From Lunularia cruciata (lineage: Eukaryota > Streptophyta > Marchantiopsida > Lunulariales > Lunulariaceae), in NCBI GenBank assembly GCA_948567375.1, contig OX419757.1, forward strand, positions 22,630,001 through 22,694,000: 64,000 nt of DNA, read 5' to 3'. Shown in pieces: positions 23,203 to 33,364 of the stretch (its first letter is position 1; every line of letters begins with the position of its first letter). Under the pieces are notes generated by a model. The model was not told where the DNA came from. It worked only from the letters and a program-made list of their open reading frames with translations, and searched no databases. The position numbers and the translations under genes were made by a program.

Positions 23203-24892
23203 ATCCATCATATGTATCAATAGAGGCAATGTGAAAGATTTCCATAGTGTCAATCTATTGTATATCTATAGGAGCAAGTCCTTATGGAAGAACATTACCA
23301 ATAAGTGGATCTTTGAAGCATATTACAATTTTTTCCTTCGTTAGGAAGTTCTAAAGTCTCTTGTGCTCTATAAAGGATACTTTACAGAGTTGCTAGATAA
23401 TGATATTTCCTCTAATGTTAGCCAAGTCAGCAACAATGTCATAGTCATGTATGATAGAAGTTGGAGGCTACTTTGCCAAAGTATCAAACATAGGTATTGT
23501 GGTACTTTACATTTCTATAGTGGATTGGAGAGCTCTATCCCACATGGTTTCTTCATTTTTACTTCCAAAGGAATAGCTCTCAAAATTAGAGCTATTGATT
23601 GGACTAGGTGTTGCATAAGTACAGGTAGGTGTTGTGAGGAACACATTTGCCTTTGTAATAGTACCTTCATTGGTTGGATTTGGCATTATTTTCCCATATG
23701 GGAAGTTTCCTTAATTATGATGAAATGCACATTCCCATTAGGACCAATATTAATCTTTGGGTCAAACGATATCAATACTCCTTGTGCCTAAGTGATAAAG
23801 TTCCAAAAATTTGGGCATTGCACCATGGTATTGCTCTAGAAAAAAATATACAATGGGTAGGCTTATTGGGACACTAGTTTGCATAGTGATTCGCATTGCA
23901 AATATAACAATCTATATTAGGTCTGAGAGGTCCTCTGCCCAATCCATTTCCTCTTCCCCCTAAAAAAGGTAGATCATGAAAGTGTTGATTGAATTTGTGA
24001 TGCAAGATACTGTCCATAGCAAGTGCTCTTTCTTCTAGAGGCTCTTGGCACCTTCAAAGTGTCTTACAATTGCCATTATGTGCTATACATTCCACAATGA
24101 AATGGTAATTTGGAATTTCTTGGCTATCATACTAAGCATTAATGTGTCCCTATCCAAGGCAATAGGTACAATAGATCCCTCGCTTGGCAATAGTGTTCAC
24201 TACATTCCCCCCTTGAGACTATTGTGCTAAGGGAAGATTCTAAAGTCAGTCCAACTCCATCTTGATGTTTGTTGAGAGAACATTGGTTGTTATGGGCATT
24301 GACAATCCCAATAGAGATGAAGGAGCTACAAGAAGCACTATGGATATTGGCATGACTGATAGCATATGATCATACATAGGTACTAGCATAGTTGCGGGAG
24401 TTCTTCCATAAAAGTAATTTTTTGATTGGAATCCTTGACTAGCAACGTAGGGATTATGCATTATGTTATGTTTGAATCTTGGTTTTATAGAGCAAGGTTT
24501 TGGCAAGGCCATGTCTTGCTCAATAGCTTGAGCCCAACATCAAGCTTCATCAAGCTAGCATAGTAGCTTTGCTATAGATGAGAAATTTTTTAATATCCTT
24601 GAGTAATGTATCCTTAAACCAATTGAGAGTTGTATTAGGATTTAGTGCTAGTGTGATCATTGATGATATGTATGGGAATATTTGAATAAATTCTTGCATA
24701 GCTTCACTATGTACTTTGTGAAGCCTATTTATCTTTCCTCAAGATGTTCTTACCTTCTTGGCAAGATGTATTCTTGTTGTTTTTCAGCTCTTATTGATAT
24801 ATAACTTATCCTCATGGCTGAAGTTAGGCCATTGAACCAATGTTGTGCAACTGTGATGAAACATTGGCCGATTTGTTGTGCCATGGCAATAT
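23203..24892 (-). mobile_element. Middle part of H copy 2 (protease to gag)
   Basis: Resumes the H copy 2 sequence after element P: 23270-23500 matches 1300-1520 (a GGATCTTTGAAGCAT block and the YDIV-like module), 23520-24050 matches 1530-2035, and 24080-24892 matches 4280-5120. Minus-strand coding, all frames broken. It stops at AATAT where element E is inserted. The 2.2 kb insert of copy 1 is absent here. Confidence 0.75.
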
Positions 24893-25279
24893 CGTGGTGC
24901 CCACATTTTTTGTTTTTTTCCAAAATAAAGGAGAAGAAGTGTATAGAGAAGTCGGATTGCGCCTGTATGGCCGAAGAAGACGAAGAAAATTGTCTTCGGG
25001 GTGAAACCCAAAGTAAAGTGACTTCCGGTCATAAGGCAAAGTACTCTGAAATGTTGTGTCAGCATACAATATGAAGTAAATTGTCTTCGGCTCGGGGGGA
25101 GCTCAACCCGAGGCAAAGACAGTCTAACAACCTTTCCTCGGGGCGAGAAATTCAAGAACGGGCCGTTTCAAAATTGGCGGCTCATACGCGCAAAGGTGGG
25201 GTGACAGTGATAGGTGCATGCCGGAGGTGTGATTTCTCGGTAGAAACTCGAAGCGACAGAAGACAAAGAAGTGCAACTC

Positions 25280-25286
25280 TATAAAA
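25280..25286 (+). promoter_or_regulatory. TATA box 1 in the 5' LTR of E
   Basis: CTCTATAAAAATTG, 27 bases before the first ATG of the LTR ORF. Because initiation usually falls 25-35 bases downstream of TATA, the first ATG may be at or just before the transcript start, and a later Met (25445) is possible. Confidence 0.55.
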
Positions 25287-25306
25287 ATTGAAACAGCAAC
25301 GACGAA

Positions 25307-27784
25307 ATGTCGAGCAATTTTCCTTCACCGTTGAGGAGTTGTCTTGCAGGTGATCGGGGAAAGGGAAATAGAGTTGGACTCGTGTTAGTGCGTAAGGGAG
25401 AAGTCAAGAGAGAGAAATCGAGAGACCGAAAGAAAGCAGAAGAGATGGGAGGAGGGGAGAAGAACTCCAAATTTGTAGTGAGAAATCATGCAATTCGGAG
25501 ATTAGATATAGTAGCGAGGATTGAAGTCTTGAGCCGACTTCAGATCACTTTTCTGGCATGGAACTGGAACGTAAGTTTTCCAGGATTCATGATAGAAATC
25601 ATCGAGAGTAAATGTCTCGATGGTCCCGAGGAAGAAGGGAAGAGAGGAAATCCGGCTCGTTGGACAGAGTCGGATTGGAGACTCGTACTTGGGAAGGAGG
25701 CAGGCTCGGAGCAGGGAGCCACGTTCTTGGGGAAAGGAGAGATAGCCCAAGAAACGCAAGAGGTGAGAGATGCCTTCTCGTCGAAGAGGACAAAGAATGG
25801 GTATAAAGTTGAGAGCTATAAGGACCCAGTGAGGAGAGGAATTGTGAGTGCACTAATGGCCCTCCTGAAGCCGGAGAGAACTACCTATGTGATGAAACAC
25901 CAAGCGGTGTTCTTTCACAAGTTATTTGCAGGAGAACCGATAAATTGGGCAAGGTGCTTTCACGGAAGAACAAGGCAGATGGTGTGGAATCTGCGGGATA
26001 AGTCGCCTCCACACTACATCGTACCATTTGCAGCCCATTTTTACCTTGGGTTAAATCTGCTCAATGTGGCAGAGCGTAATCGAATGGTGTCTCATTTCCA
26101 TCCTGATTTGAGAAGAGAAGTCGACGCGGAGGAGCAGCAATACATTCTCCAAATCCGGAGCACAGACGATTACTACGCGAAGATAGGGAAGAACGTGGAG
26201 GTCATTGAAAGTACACCGACAAAGAAGAGAACTCGGCAAGCAGAAGCCGAAGAAAACAAGAAACCTCGGAAAATGCAGAAAAATATCCCGAGGCGAGGAA
26301 TGGTGGTGATTGAGTTGGAAGATGAAGACTCAGAAGGCAAAGCCAAGCTCAAGACGGAGGACTCGGACCGTGAGGAGGAACCTGAGCTCACATTGCAAAG
26401 TGGATATACAAGCAGTGACAATGAGGAAGGAGGAGAGATGACATCGGTACCAGCGGCTGAAGAATACGAAGAAGAAATGCAAGCCGAAGTAGAAACCGAA
26501 GACAATGCGGCACTGGAAGACAAAGTACCAGTGTGCGAGGAGAAGAAGATCGCAGTATAGCGAGGAATTCGCTCGAGATGTAAGGTGAAGTGTGAAGCGG
26601 GACCGAGTAGAGTCAAGGAAGAGGTAGAAGGAAGCTCGGGCAGTGAGGCATCGATTCCGATACGAAGACTCTAGAGAAGAAGGCGAGTATCGGGAGAACA
26701 CAAGGAAAGAAGAGAGACCACTCCGCGGGAGGACGAAGGTATCAGTAATGGAGTAGATTGCTTGCAGATGGTAGTATGCCCGCTGTTGGTGAAGATGGAG
26801 AAGAAGAAGAAGGAGATGCAGTCTACTTGTCCAGAGGTAACAACTGTGTTGCAGGTCTTATCAAGATTGGAAGAAGAAAACTCGGAGTTAAAGAAGAGTA
26901 TAACCCGAGGAGAGGAAGAGAGAGAAGTACTACAAGCAGAAGCAGTCGAGAGGAGTCAGGTAATCAAAGACCTGAAGAGAGAAGTGAGTTATCGAGAAGA
27001 TCTTGCGAGGAAGAGTGACATCGCAAGGGAGAGACAGGTAGTGGAGCATGAAATCTTGAAGTAGCAGTTTGCTGATTCAAGAGTTGAACTCATCCATGCT
27101 ATGGCAAGGGTAGCATCAAAGGATCAAGAGCTCGATTGAGTGATGGAGAGTATGGAGGAGAAGAAGCAACTCTGGCAGCGAGAGTTGGCAGCGAGATATA
27201 GAGAAGAAGAGAGATTACGAGACTTACTTCGTAATCAGGAAGAGAAGGTTGCACAGAAGGAGAAAGAGAAGAAAGCGGTGAAGGCCGAATTCAAAGAAGA
27301 ATTGGCAATGTATAGAGAAGAATGGCTTGCAGATCTGGAACAAGAAAGGAAGACAAGATTGGAGCCATTGCATGAGATAGTCCTCAGGGTAAACGTGAGG
27401 TTAAGTATAGAGGCCAGCGTTCGAATTGAAGAAGCGCGTCTGCACGAGTTGAAGTTGTTGGTGCAGGAGACAAGGCGAAGACAAGCGAAAGATACAGATT
27501 TGAATGCCTTGTTGATTAAATTGAGAACTCGTGTAGATAGGAAGATCTTAGAAGTAGAAGACAATATCGCAATTAGATTAGACTTAGTGAGAATAGAGTT
27601 AGAAAAGCTTCGGCAAGATGTTAAAGCAAAACCCAAAGTAGATAACATCGGGATCCAAATGTCTTTGGAGTTGCCCTCAGAGACATTAGAGAAGAGTGGG
27701 TCGAAGGATGAGGAGTTACATAGATTACCTGCTAGTGCAATTTCAGATCAAGAAAGAGAATTGCTGGATCTGGTAGAAATGTAG
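25307..27784 (+). pseudogene. LTR-encoded protein, 5' LTR copy of E
   Basis: One frame of 825 codons plus stop, interrupted by TAG at 26558, TAG at 26672, TAG at 27062 and TGA at 27137. The 3' LTR copy is open at three of these; only the TAG at codon 586 (27062) is shared. N-terminal part (residues ~60-290) is a folded-looking domain with FLAWNWNVSFPGF, NGYKVESYKDPVRRG, VFFHKLFAGEPINWARCF and PPHYIVPFAAHFYLGLNLL. Residues ~300-420 are Glu/Lys-rich with a basic KKRTRQ segment. From ~480 to the end it is a long coiled coil. No enzyme motif was seen. Possibly a plant transposon-associated family; no function is claimed. Confidence 0.85.
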
Positions 27785-27994
27785 GAGATGTGAAACCCAA
27801 GGACAGAATAGTAGGAAGTAAGATTACTTCGGGTTTGGGTTTGAAAGCCGAGGAAGAAGTAGACATCGGATCAGATTAGTAACCGATTTGAGATTTGAAG
27901 GGGCAGATATGAAGAGGTGCATTGTCATTTCGGATCTGCAGGTTAGAACAGTTGTTGTAGAAACGGTATAGTTGTTAGAACTGTCGATTTGTTC

Positions 27995-28003
27995 ACTATT
28001 TAA
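27995..28003 (+). promoter_or_regulatory. TATA-like box 2 in the 5' LTR of E
   Basis: CTATTTAAG, 45 bases after GGTATAGTTG. It is conserved in place in S and F. It lies after the LTR ORF and about 680 bp before the LTR end, a normal distance for a promoter of the gag-pol RNA. A transcript from here would lack the LTR ORF at its 5' end. Confidence 0.5.
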
Positions 28004-28681
28004 GAGTGGCATTCGCAGGAAATTGTTATTCAGTGCTCATTATTTCTGAGAATAGATAAAGCGAAGTGTTGTGAAGCAGTGCTCGTCGCTTGAGCTTGAT
28101 TCCAAGTATCAATTTCGTAATTGTGTTTGTGAGTGTTTGGAGAAATTCTAAGTGCAAGTCAGAGTGCTTGTTGGATGTTGGATTCCACAGCCTTGATCTT
28201 CATTCTGTGTGTTTGATCTTGAGTGAAGTGCAATCGAAGCAATGCCTTGACAGATCTGAGAGGAATTGTAGTGTTGGTAGTATTTTGCATTTGTGAGTAC
28301 AGTGCGAAGTTGATGTGAAGCAATTTCGATCAAGGAAGTTGTGCCTTCAGTGGAGGGGTAGAACACAATTCTGAGGCGAAGTCGTTTTGCAGTGAAGTGC
28401 CGTTTTTGAGAGAGCCTGAATCATCACAAATCAAGATTGTTTGGAAAGATTTGATGGAGTTGTGATTAAGGAGTGTGAATTTGTGACAAGACTGCGAGTC
28501 AGTGCTTGTTACTCTCTTTTGGGTGTGGTTTCTACCTGAGAGACTAAAGAAGAACTCAAGAAGAACTGAAATTGTTACTTTGCTTCATATTTGGACATTT
28601 CTGACTTGTATCTCTGCGGGAACAAACTTTACTTACCCAATTACCGCAAAAGTGATATTTTCCGGGTTGTCACATGATTTT

Positions 28682-28698
28682 TGGCGCCGTTGCCGGGG
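28682..28698 (+). other. Primer-binding site of E (tRNA-Asp)
   Basis: TGGCGCCGTTGCCGGGG begins eight bases after the LTR end and is fully complementary to the 3' end of plant tRNA-Asp(GTC), including CCA (from memory of the tRNA). Confidence 0.85.
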
Positions 28699-28762
28699 AT
28701 ACAAATCTCGGAAGTGGAAGAATACGAAGCCAAATTGAACATTGGGTATCAAGGCAATATGA

Positions 28763-30841
28763 ATGTCTGGATTGAAAGAACAACGGGAAGAGAGAGCTCA
28801 AAGACGAGCACTTCAACATGAAGAAGATGAACGTCTGAATGTCCCATCCATCGTTGACGAAACTGAGCAAGAGGCGTTGGAGTTTCAACTCCTTCATGAA
28901 GTGCAAGAAGCCCTGCGAGAACTTGATCACAAGAAACGCAAAGGCGGTTGGCAAGGCTACTTCGCATCTCCCTCTTCTTCCAAGAAGAAGAAAGAATCAA
29001 GTGGGCAAACATATGCATTGCGGCCCAGTACACCAACTTCCCCTTGAGCTGTAAAGGAAGTTGTTTCCTTGAAGACCTTTGTTCGAGAAAAGACAGCACG
29101 CACACTTACTGAAGACGAGTGTCAACATCTTCTACGAACGATTCCTCGGTTGTCCCGAAGGAATTTGGAAGAATCTATTGAAGTTGTTGATCCTGAATCT
29201 TCCACTCGGGTTGAAGTCGACCCTCTCAGAGTAGAAATTGTCAAAGAAGACCCTACGTTGAATTTGACAAATTGGAATCCCTGGGCTGACAACACGGCGT
29301 CAATTCCAGCCAATTCTTCCGTTCCGTCAAGTTCTACATTACCTCAGCCAATCCCAGTGCATCGAACAATGACTTTGCTTCCTGTCACCCGACACGCCTA
29401 TCAAAAGTATAAGGGGACGGAACAAGACGAAGATCCCGATGAATTCATTGAAGAATTTGAAGTCATCTCCTTTGCTAACAAGGAGCATGACTCGGCGGAT
29501 CGACTAAGAATTTTTCCAAGTCTGCTTCGCAAGAAAGCTCAGAGCTGGTACACTCATGTGACTCAGAAGGGGTTTGTACCATCGGATTGGGCAGACTTGA
29601 GAAACAACTTCCAAGAACGATTCCGGGAGGTTGACTATGATACGAGTGTCTTCGCGGCACTAAACGATTTGGACCGGGGCAAGAAGGAGAAGTTGAGAGA
29701 CTACTCTGAGTGGTTCATGGCATTCTTGAACCGAGTTCCCAAGCAATCGGGGGTGGTGGGATACTCCGATGCCCAAGCCATTACCTGGTTCCTTGGGGGC
29801 CTATCACCAGAGATACAAATCTTTGCCAGGGAGAGGAACGTAACTTCCCTCGATAAAGTACTCAAACATGTCGCTGGTTATGAAGCGGCCCACTCTCACT
29901 CAAGAAATCGGGAGAAGAAGGGCAAGAAGCCCAGAAGGAGAGCTTCACGTAGCACCTCCCCTTCTTCGGACGAATCCTCTATGTCTTCAAGCTCTTCTTC
30001 GGAATCCGAAGAAGAATCAAAGCCAAGACGAGTTAGAAGACGTGGAGGCAAGAAACCAATGACTCCACCAGCCAAGAGTGTACATAAGGCGGATACAAAG
30101 CTGGATGCCCTCATCAAGGATTTTTCGGATTTCAAGATCCAGATGATTGGGGCTAAGGACCAAAGAAAGGCCCTAGCATTTGGATGATCTAATGTGTGGT
30201 GCACTGCATGTGGCAAATCCGGCCACGCCAACACAGAATGCAATACTCGTAATGCATTCCCAGTGCAGCAAATTGATTGGGTTCCGGGATGGAACCAAGA
30301 TGATGACGAAGAAGCGGTGTATCAAACTCAAGAGGTACAGCCTCAACCGAGCACATCGTATCAAGGTCCGAGGTTTGGACCCAAGGAGTATAACCCCAAT
30401 GCTCCTGCACGAAGACCACCGATGAGCAACCAAAATCACCCTCAGAATGTTGCGCCCGGAGCCTGTTTTAATTATGGCTCGATGGGACATTGGTCTCCAA
30501 ATTGTCCCAAGCCAAGAAGGCAAATTGGGTACGTTCCCCTTTGTGGAAATTGTAAAGGATTGGGGCATACGGGCAACCAATGCCCTCACCCGCCGAACCC
30601 AAAGCTTTTTGTAAAATATGTACAGACCCTCGCTGAGCGTGCAGCACTTCAGCCAAAGGGGGATACGAATGTAAATTGTATAACTCTTGAGGAAGAAAGA
30701 CCTCACGAAGGGGGTCCGGCCTCAGAAGGAGAATGGCCAGACCTTGAAATTTTGAAAGTTGAGACACGCTCCACCAATAAGAAGCGTGATCCCAAAGAAC
30801 TGAGTACGACCTCGTCGTCTTCCCGAAAGGCGAAGAGATAG
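28763..30841 (+). pseudogene. gag of element E
   Basis: Frame 28763 onward encodes gag with in-frame TGA at 29045 and 30185 and TAG at 30839. Start: F has an ATG at the same place, reading MSISREQLEER against MSGLKEQREER here. The retrotransposon gag core is at about 29400-29860 (YKGTEQDEDPDEFIEEFEV, AQSWYTHV, WFLGGLSPEI). A Ser/Glu-rich hinge follows. Three CCHC knuckles: CTACGKSGHANTEC (30200), CFNYGSMGHWSPNC (30463; second Cys reads Tyr) and CGNCKGLGHTGNQC (30544). In F the codon aligned with the 29045 stop is sense, so that stop is private to E. Gag forms the particle and binds RNA; this copy is broken. Confidence 0.9.
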
Positions 30842-31636
30842 CGCCTAAAAGCAATTTTTTCGGCCAAGGAGGAAAAGATCCTTGCAAAAGCTAAAGCTAA
30901 AGCCTTGTAGAAAGAATTAACGGAGGCATTACTCAGGACTCAGGAACTGAGTTTGGAAGAAGAGACGAAGACGAAGTCTCCAATTTTTCCGGCGGACATC
31001 CGATCCGAAGTAAAGGGTCTGATTCAAGCCGAGGTAGGCCAACCCGAGGAAGCTCAGGTTAAGGCCATCAGCAAGCCCGTCACCATTTTGAAGCGTCCCG
31101 AAGTCAAGAGGGAGCATGGAGAGTCCTCGGACTCAAAGCCAAAGACGAAGACGGTCAAATTGGGAGGAGTTCCCCAATATGATATTGTAGCCGACTTGGC
31201 CACCACAAATGCCAATGTTACATTTAAGCAATTGTGGGAAGATAACAAGCTGTACAAGAGACAGCTTAATTCGGCCCTCAAGAAGGTGAGGTCGATGTCA
31301 AAGAAGGACCTGCCTGCTATCTATCGTATTGAACAAGAAGATTTAGGATCTCCCGAGGTAGACGCGGAGATTGCAGGTTGCATGATCACATCGATACCCA
31401 TTGACTCTGGGTCCGATGTGAATGTCATGACTGAAGATACTGCGAATCGACTCGGGTATCATACGTTTGAACCAACACCCCGAGTTTTGAAGTTTGCAGA
31501 CCAAACCAGGAGACGGCCCTTGGGCATGTTGTCGAACATTACCACGATCATTGGAGGGGTACCCTTCAAGTTGAATTATATCGTGTTGCGGCCAGTGACA
31601 AAAACTGGTTACCCTCTGTTGATCGGCAGACCCTAG
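30842..31636 (+). pseudogene. Aspartic protease of element E
   Basis: The same frame continues through TAG at 30908. A linker rich in Lys/Glu precedes YDIVADLATTNANVTFKQL (about 31180-31235) and the protease with intact active site IPIDSGSDVNVMTEDTANRLG (about 31396-31455) and a second conserved hydrophobic segment ending GYPLLIGRP. The frame ends at TAG 31634-31636, where the RT frame follows with no shift. It would cut the gag-pol polyprotein. Confidence 0.9.
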
Positions 31637-32983
31637 TTGTATAGTGCCCAAGTTGTAGTGGATTGGCATCAGCAAAAGTTAAGATTCAAGGACATTTTGT
31701 CCGAGGATCAGAAGCTGGTGACTGTGAGTTGGACGAAGGTTCCCCATCTCGGGGAAACAAGTTTGTCAGAAGAGGAGGACGAGTCCAGAGATTCATCATC
31801 TTCGTCTTCAGACGAATCCGAAGAAGAAGTCCAAGTTAATTACTTGGAATGCTACGAGGTAGAGGTTGACGACAAAGATCCATATGACCTCACCTCGGGT
31901 GAACCTGACTTGGAGGGAGGGGGTTTGATGGCCGCTCGCCTCGGGATAAGCCAAGTAAGCCACGTTGAAGGAGTCATCAACCCCAATGACTGTCAAGAGG
32001 TGTTACTCACTGAAGGAAAAATTTTAAAAATCTCAAAGACAGTTACTTCAGAGGAGTTGGCAGGATACACTGCCCTGTTTATAGAATTCCAGGATGTATT
32101 CGCCTGGTCGATTGATCAAATGCCGGGTATTCCACAAGAATTTGGAGAACACCGGATTGATTTAATTGAAGGTGCAGTTCCGGTTCGGCAACAACAATAC
32201 CGCCTGAACCCGAAGTACTCGCTCTTGGTGAAAGATGAAATCGATAAGTACTTAGGGGCCGAAATCATCTTCCCTGTCTTAAGCAGTGAATGGGTCTCCC
32301 CCATTGTCATTGTCCCGAAGAAGAAAACAGGGAAGATCCGAGTGTGCCAAGACTTCCAAAAATTGAACGCAGTCACAAGGAAAGATCATCATCCCTTGCC
32401 TTTTACCGATACAATTTTAGATCAGGTAGTTGGGCATCCTTGTTATAGTTTTCTCGATGGATTTTCAGGGTACAATCAAGTATCCATTCGAGAAGAAGAC
32501 AAGGATAAAACTACATTCACGACCGATTGGGGCACTTTTGCTTACAATCAAATGCCCTTTAGGTTGTGTAATGCTCCCGCTACTTTCCAGCGGATGATGA
32601 ATTCGATCTTCAAAGATTTCCTGCACAAATTTGTCAAAGTTTTTATTGATGACTTTTGTGTGTTTGGACGACGGGATGTACATAGAGATTACCTTCGCCA
32701 AACGTTTGAAAGGTGTCGTTTTGCCGGCTTGTCATTACACCCGGAGAAATGCTTATTTGCAATGAAGGAGGGAATTCTTCTGGGGCATCGGGTGTCAAGC
32801 CGAGGTATTGAAGTCGATGTTGAGAAGGTTAAAATAATCGCAGCTTTTGAATACCCGAAGAACATCCGGGAGCTGAGAGCCTTCTTGGGACATGTCGGAT
32901 ATTACAGACGCTTTGTGTCAAACTATGCAGTGCTTGTTGCACCACTTACAAAGCTTCTGAAGAAATCCGAAGACTATCTGTGA
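31637..32983 (+). pseudogene. Reverse transcriptase of element E
   Basis: Frame continuous with the protease. An N-terminal extension with an acidic Ser/Glu run (31780-31830) leads to FQDVFAWSIDQMPGIP, then RT blocks QYRLNPKYS, VSPIVIVPKKKTGKIRVCQDFQ, YSFLDGFSGYNQV, FRLCNAPATFQRMMN and the active site FVKVFIDDFCVFG (about 32635-32670), with LGHRVSSRGIEV and RAFLGHVGYYRRFV after it. FIDD replaces the common YxDD, as in many Athila-like elements. Ends in TGA 32981-32983 inside the same frame. Confidence 0.95.
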
Positions 32984-33364
32984 GAAGCACATCAAGAAGA
33001 AGCCTTCCAGGTGTTGAAGAAGAAACTGGTTGAAGCACCAGTCATGAGGGCCCCGAATTGGGACGTCCCTTTTCATGTGTATGTGGACACTTCGTCCATG
33101 GCCATCGGGGTTGTCTTAAGTCAGAAGGACAAGAAGAAGAAAGACTACCTGGTGTATTATGCCAGCCGACAACTTTCAGTTTCTGAAAAGAATTATTCGG
33201 CGACTGAAAGAGAAGCACTCGGAATGGTGTATGCCTGCAAGAAATTTTGGCATTATTTGTTGGGGTATGAGTTTGTCTTCTATGTTGACCATTATGCATT
33301 GCAACATCTGGTCAAGAAGGCAGATTTATCGGGACGAATTGCAAGATGGATCTTGTACAAGTGA
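32984..33364 (+). pseudogene. RNase H of element E
   Basis: Same frame after the TGA. Motifs: PFHVYVDTSSMAIGVVLSQ, YYASRQLSVSEKNYSATERE, ALGMVYACKKFWHYLLGYEF, YVDHYALQHLVKK and GRIARWILY. The frame ends at TGA 33362 because of a small deletion near 33357: the usual LQEYDFxxxxRPG segment is missing and reading resumes in another frame with NADFLSRL. It would degrade RNA in the RNA-DNA hybrid. Confidence 0.92.

Larger units (their letters stand above)
13330..23207 (+). mobile_element. Ty3/gypsy element P with PHD finger and permuted LTRs
   Basis: A 9,868-bp insertion (13335-23202) flanked by ATCCA at 13330-13334 and 23203-23207. The interrupted H copy 2 continues across it, which proves the boundaries. 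Order: LTR part L (13335-13848), PBS, gag with two CCHC knuckles, protease, RT, RNase H, integrase, PHD finger, PPT (22482-22491), a complete LTR (A+L, 22493-23098), then an extra LTR part A' (23099-23202). All frames are broken. The RT YIDDIL motif, the integrase and the initiator-Met PBS place it in Ty3/gypsy; the lineage is not assigned. Confidence 0.85.
24893..28674 (+). repeat. 5' LTR of element E
   Basis: Begins CGTGGTGCCCACATT (the 3' copy has TGTGG, so the first base is mutated) and ends CCGGGTTGTCACA. It contains TATA box 1 (25280), the LTR ORF (25307-27784) and TATA-like box 2 (27995). The last 0.9 kb is non-coding. Confidence 0.95.

Noticed and set aside
23078-23344. 88-codon plus-strand frame
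   Set aside because: It spans the P LTR end, A' and resumed H sequence, so it crosses an insertion boundary.
26173-26701. Long minus-strand frames of 123-147 codons inside the E LTRs (also 36060-36632)
   Set aside because: They lie opposite the LTR ORF, are Ser/Leu-rich as expected of its antisense, and have no motif of their own.
30173-30887. Minus-strand frames of 139 and 177 codons opposite E gag
   Set aside because: Antisense shadows of gag with the CCHC knuckles clearly on the plus strand.
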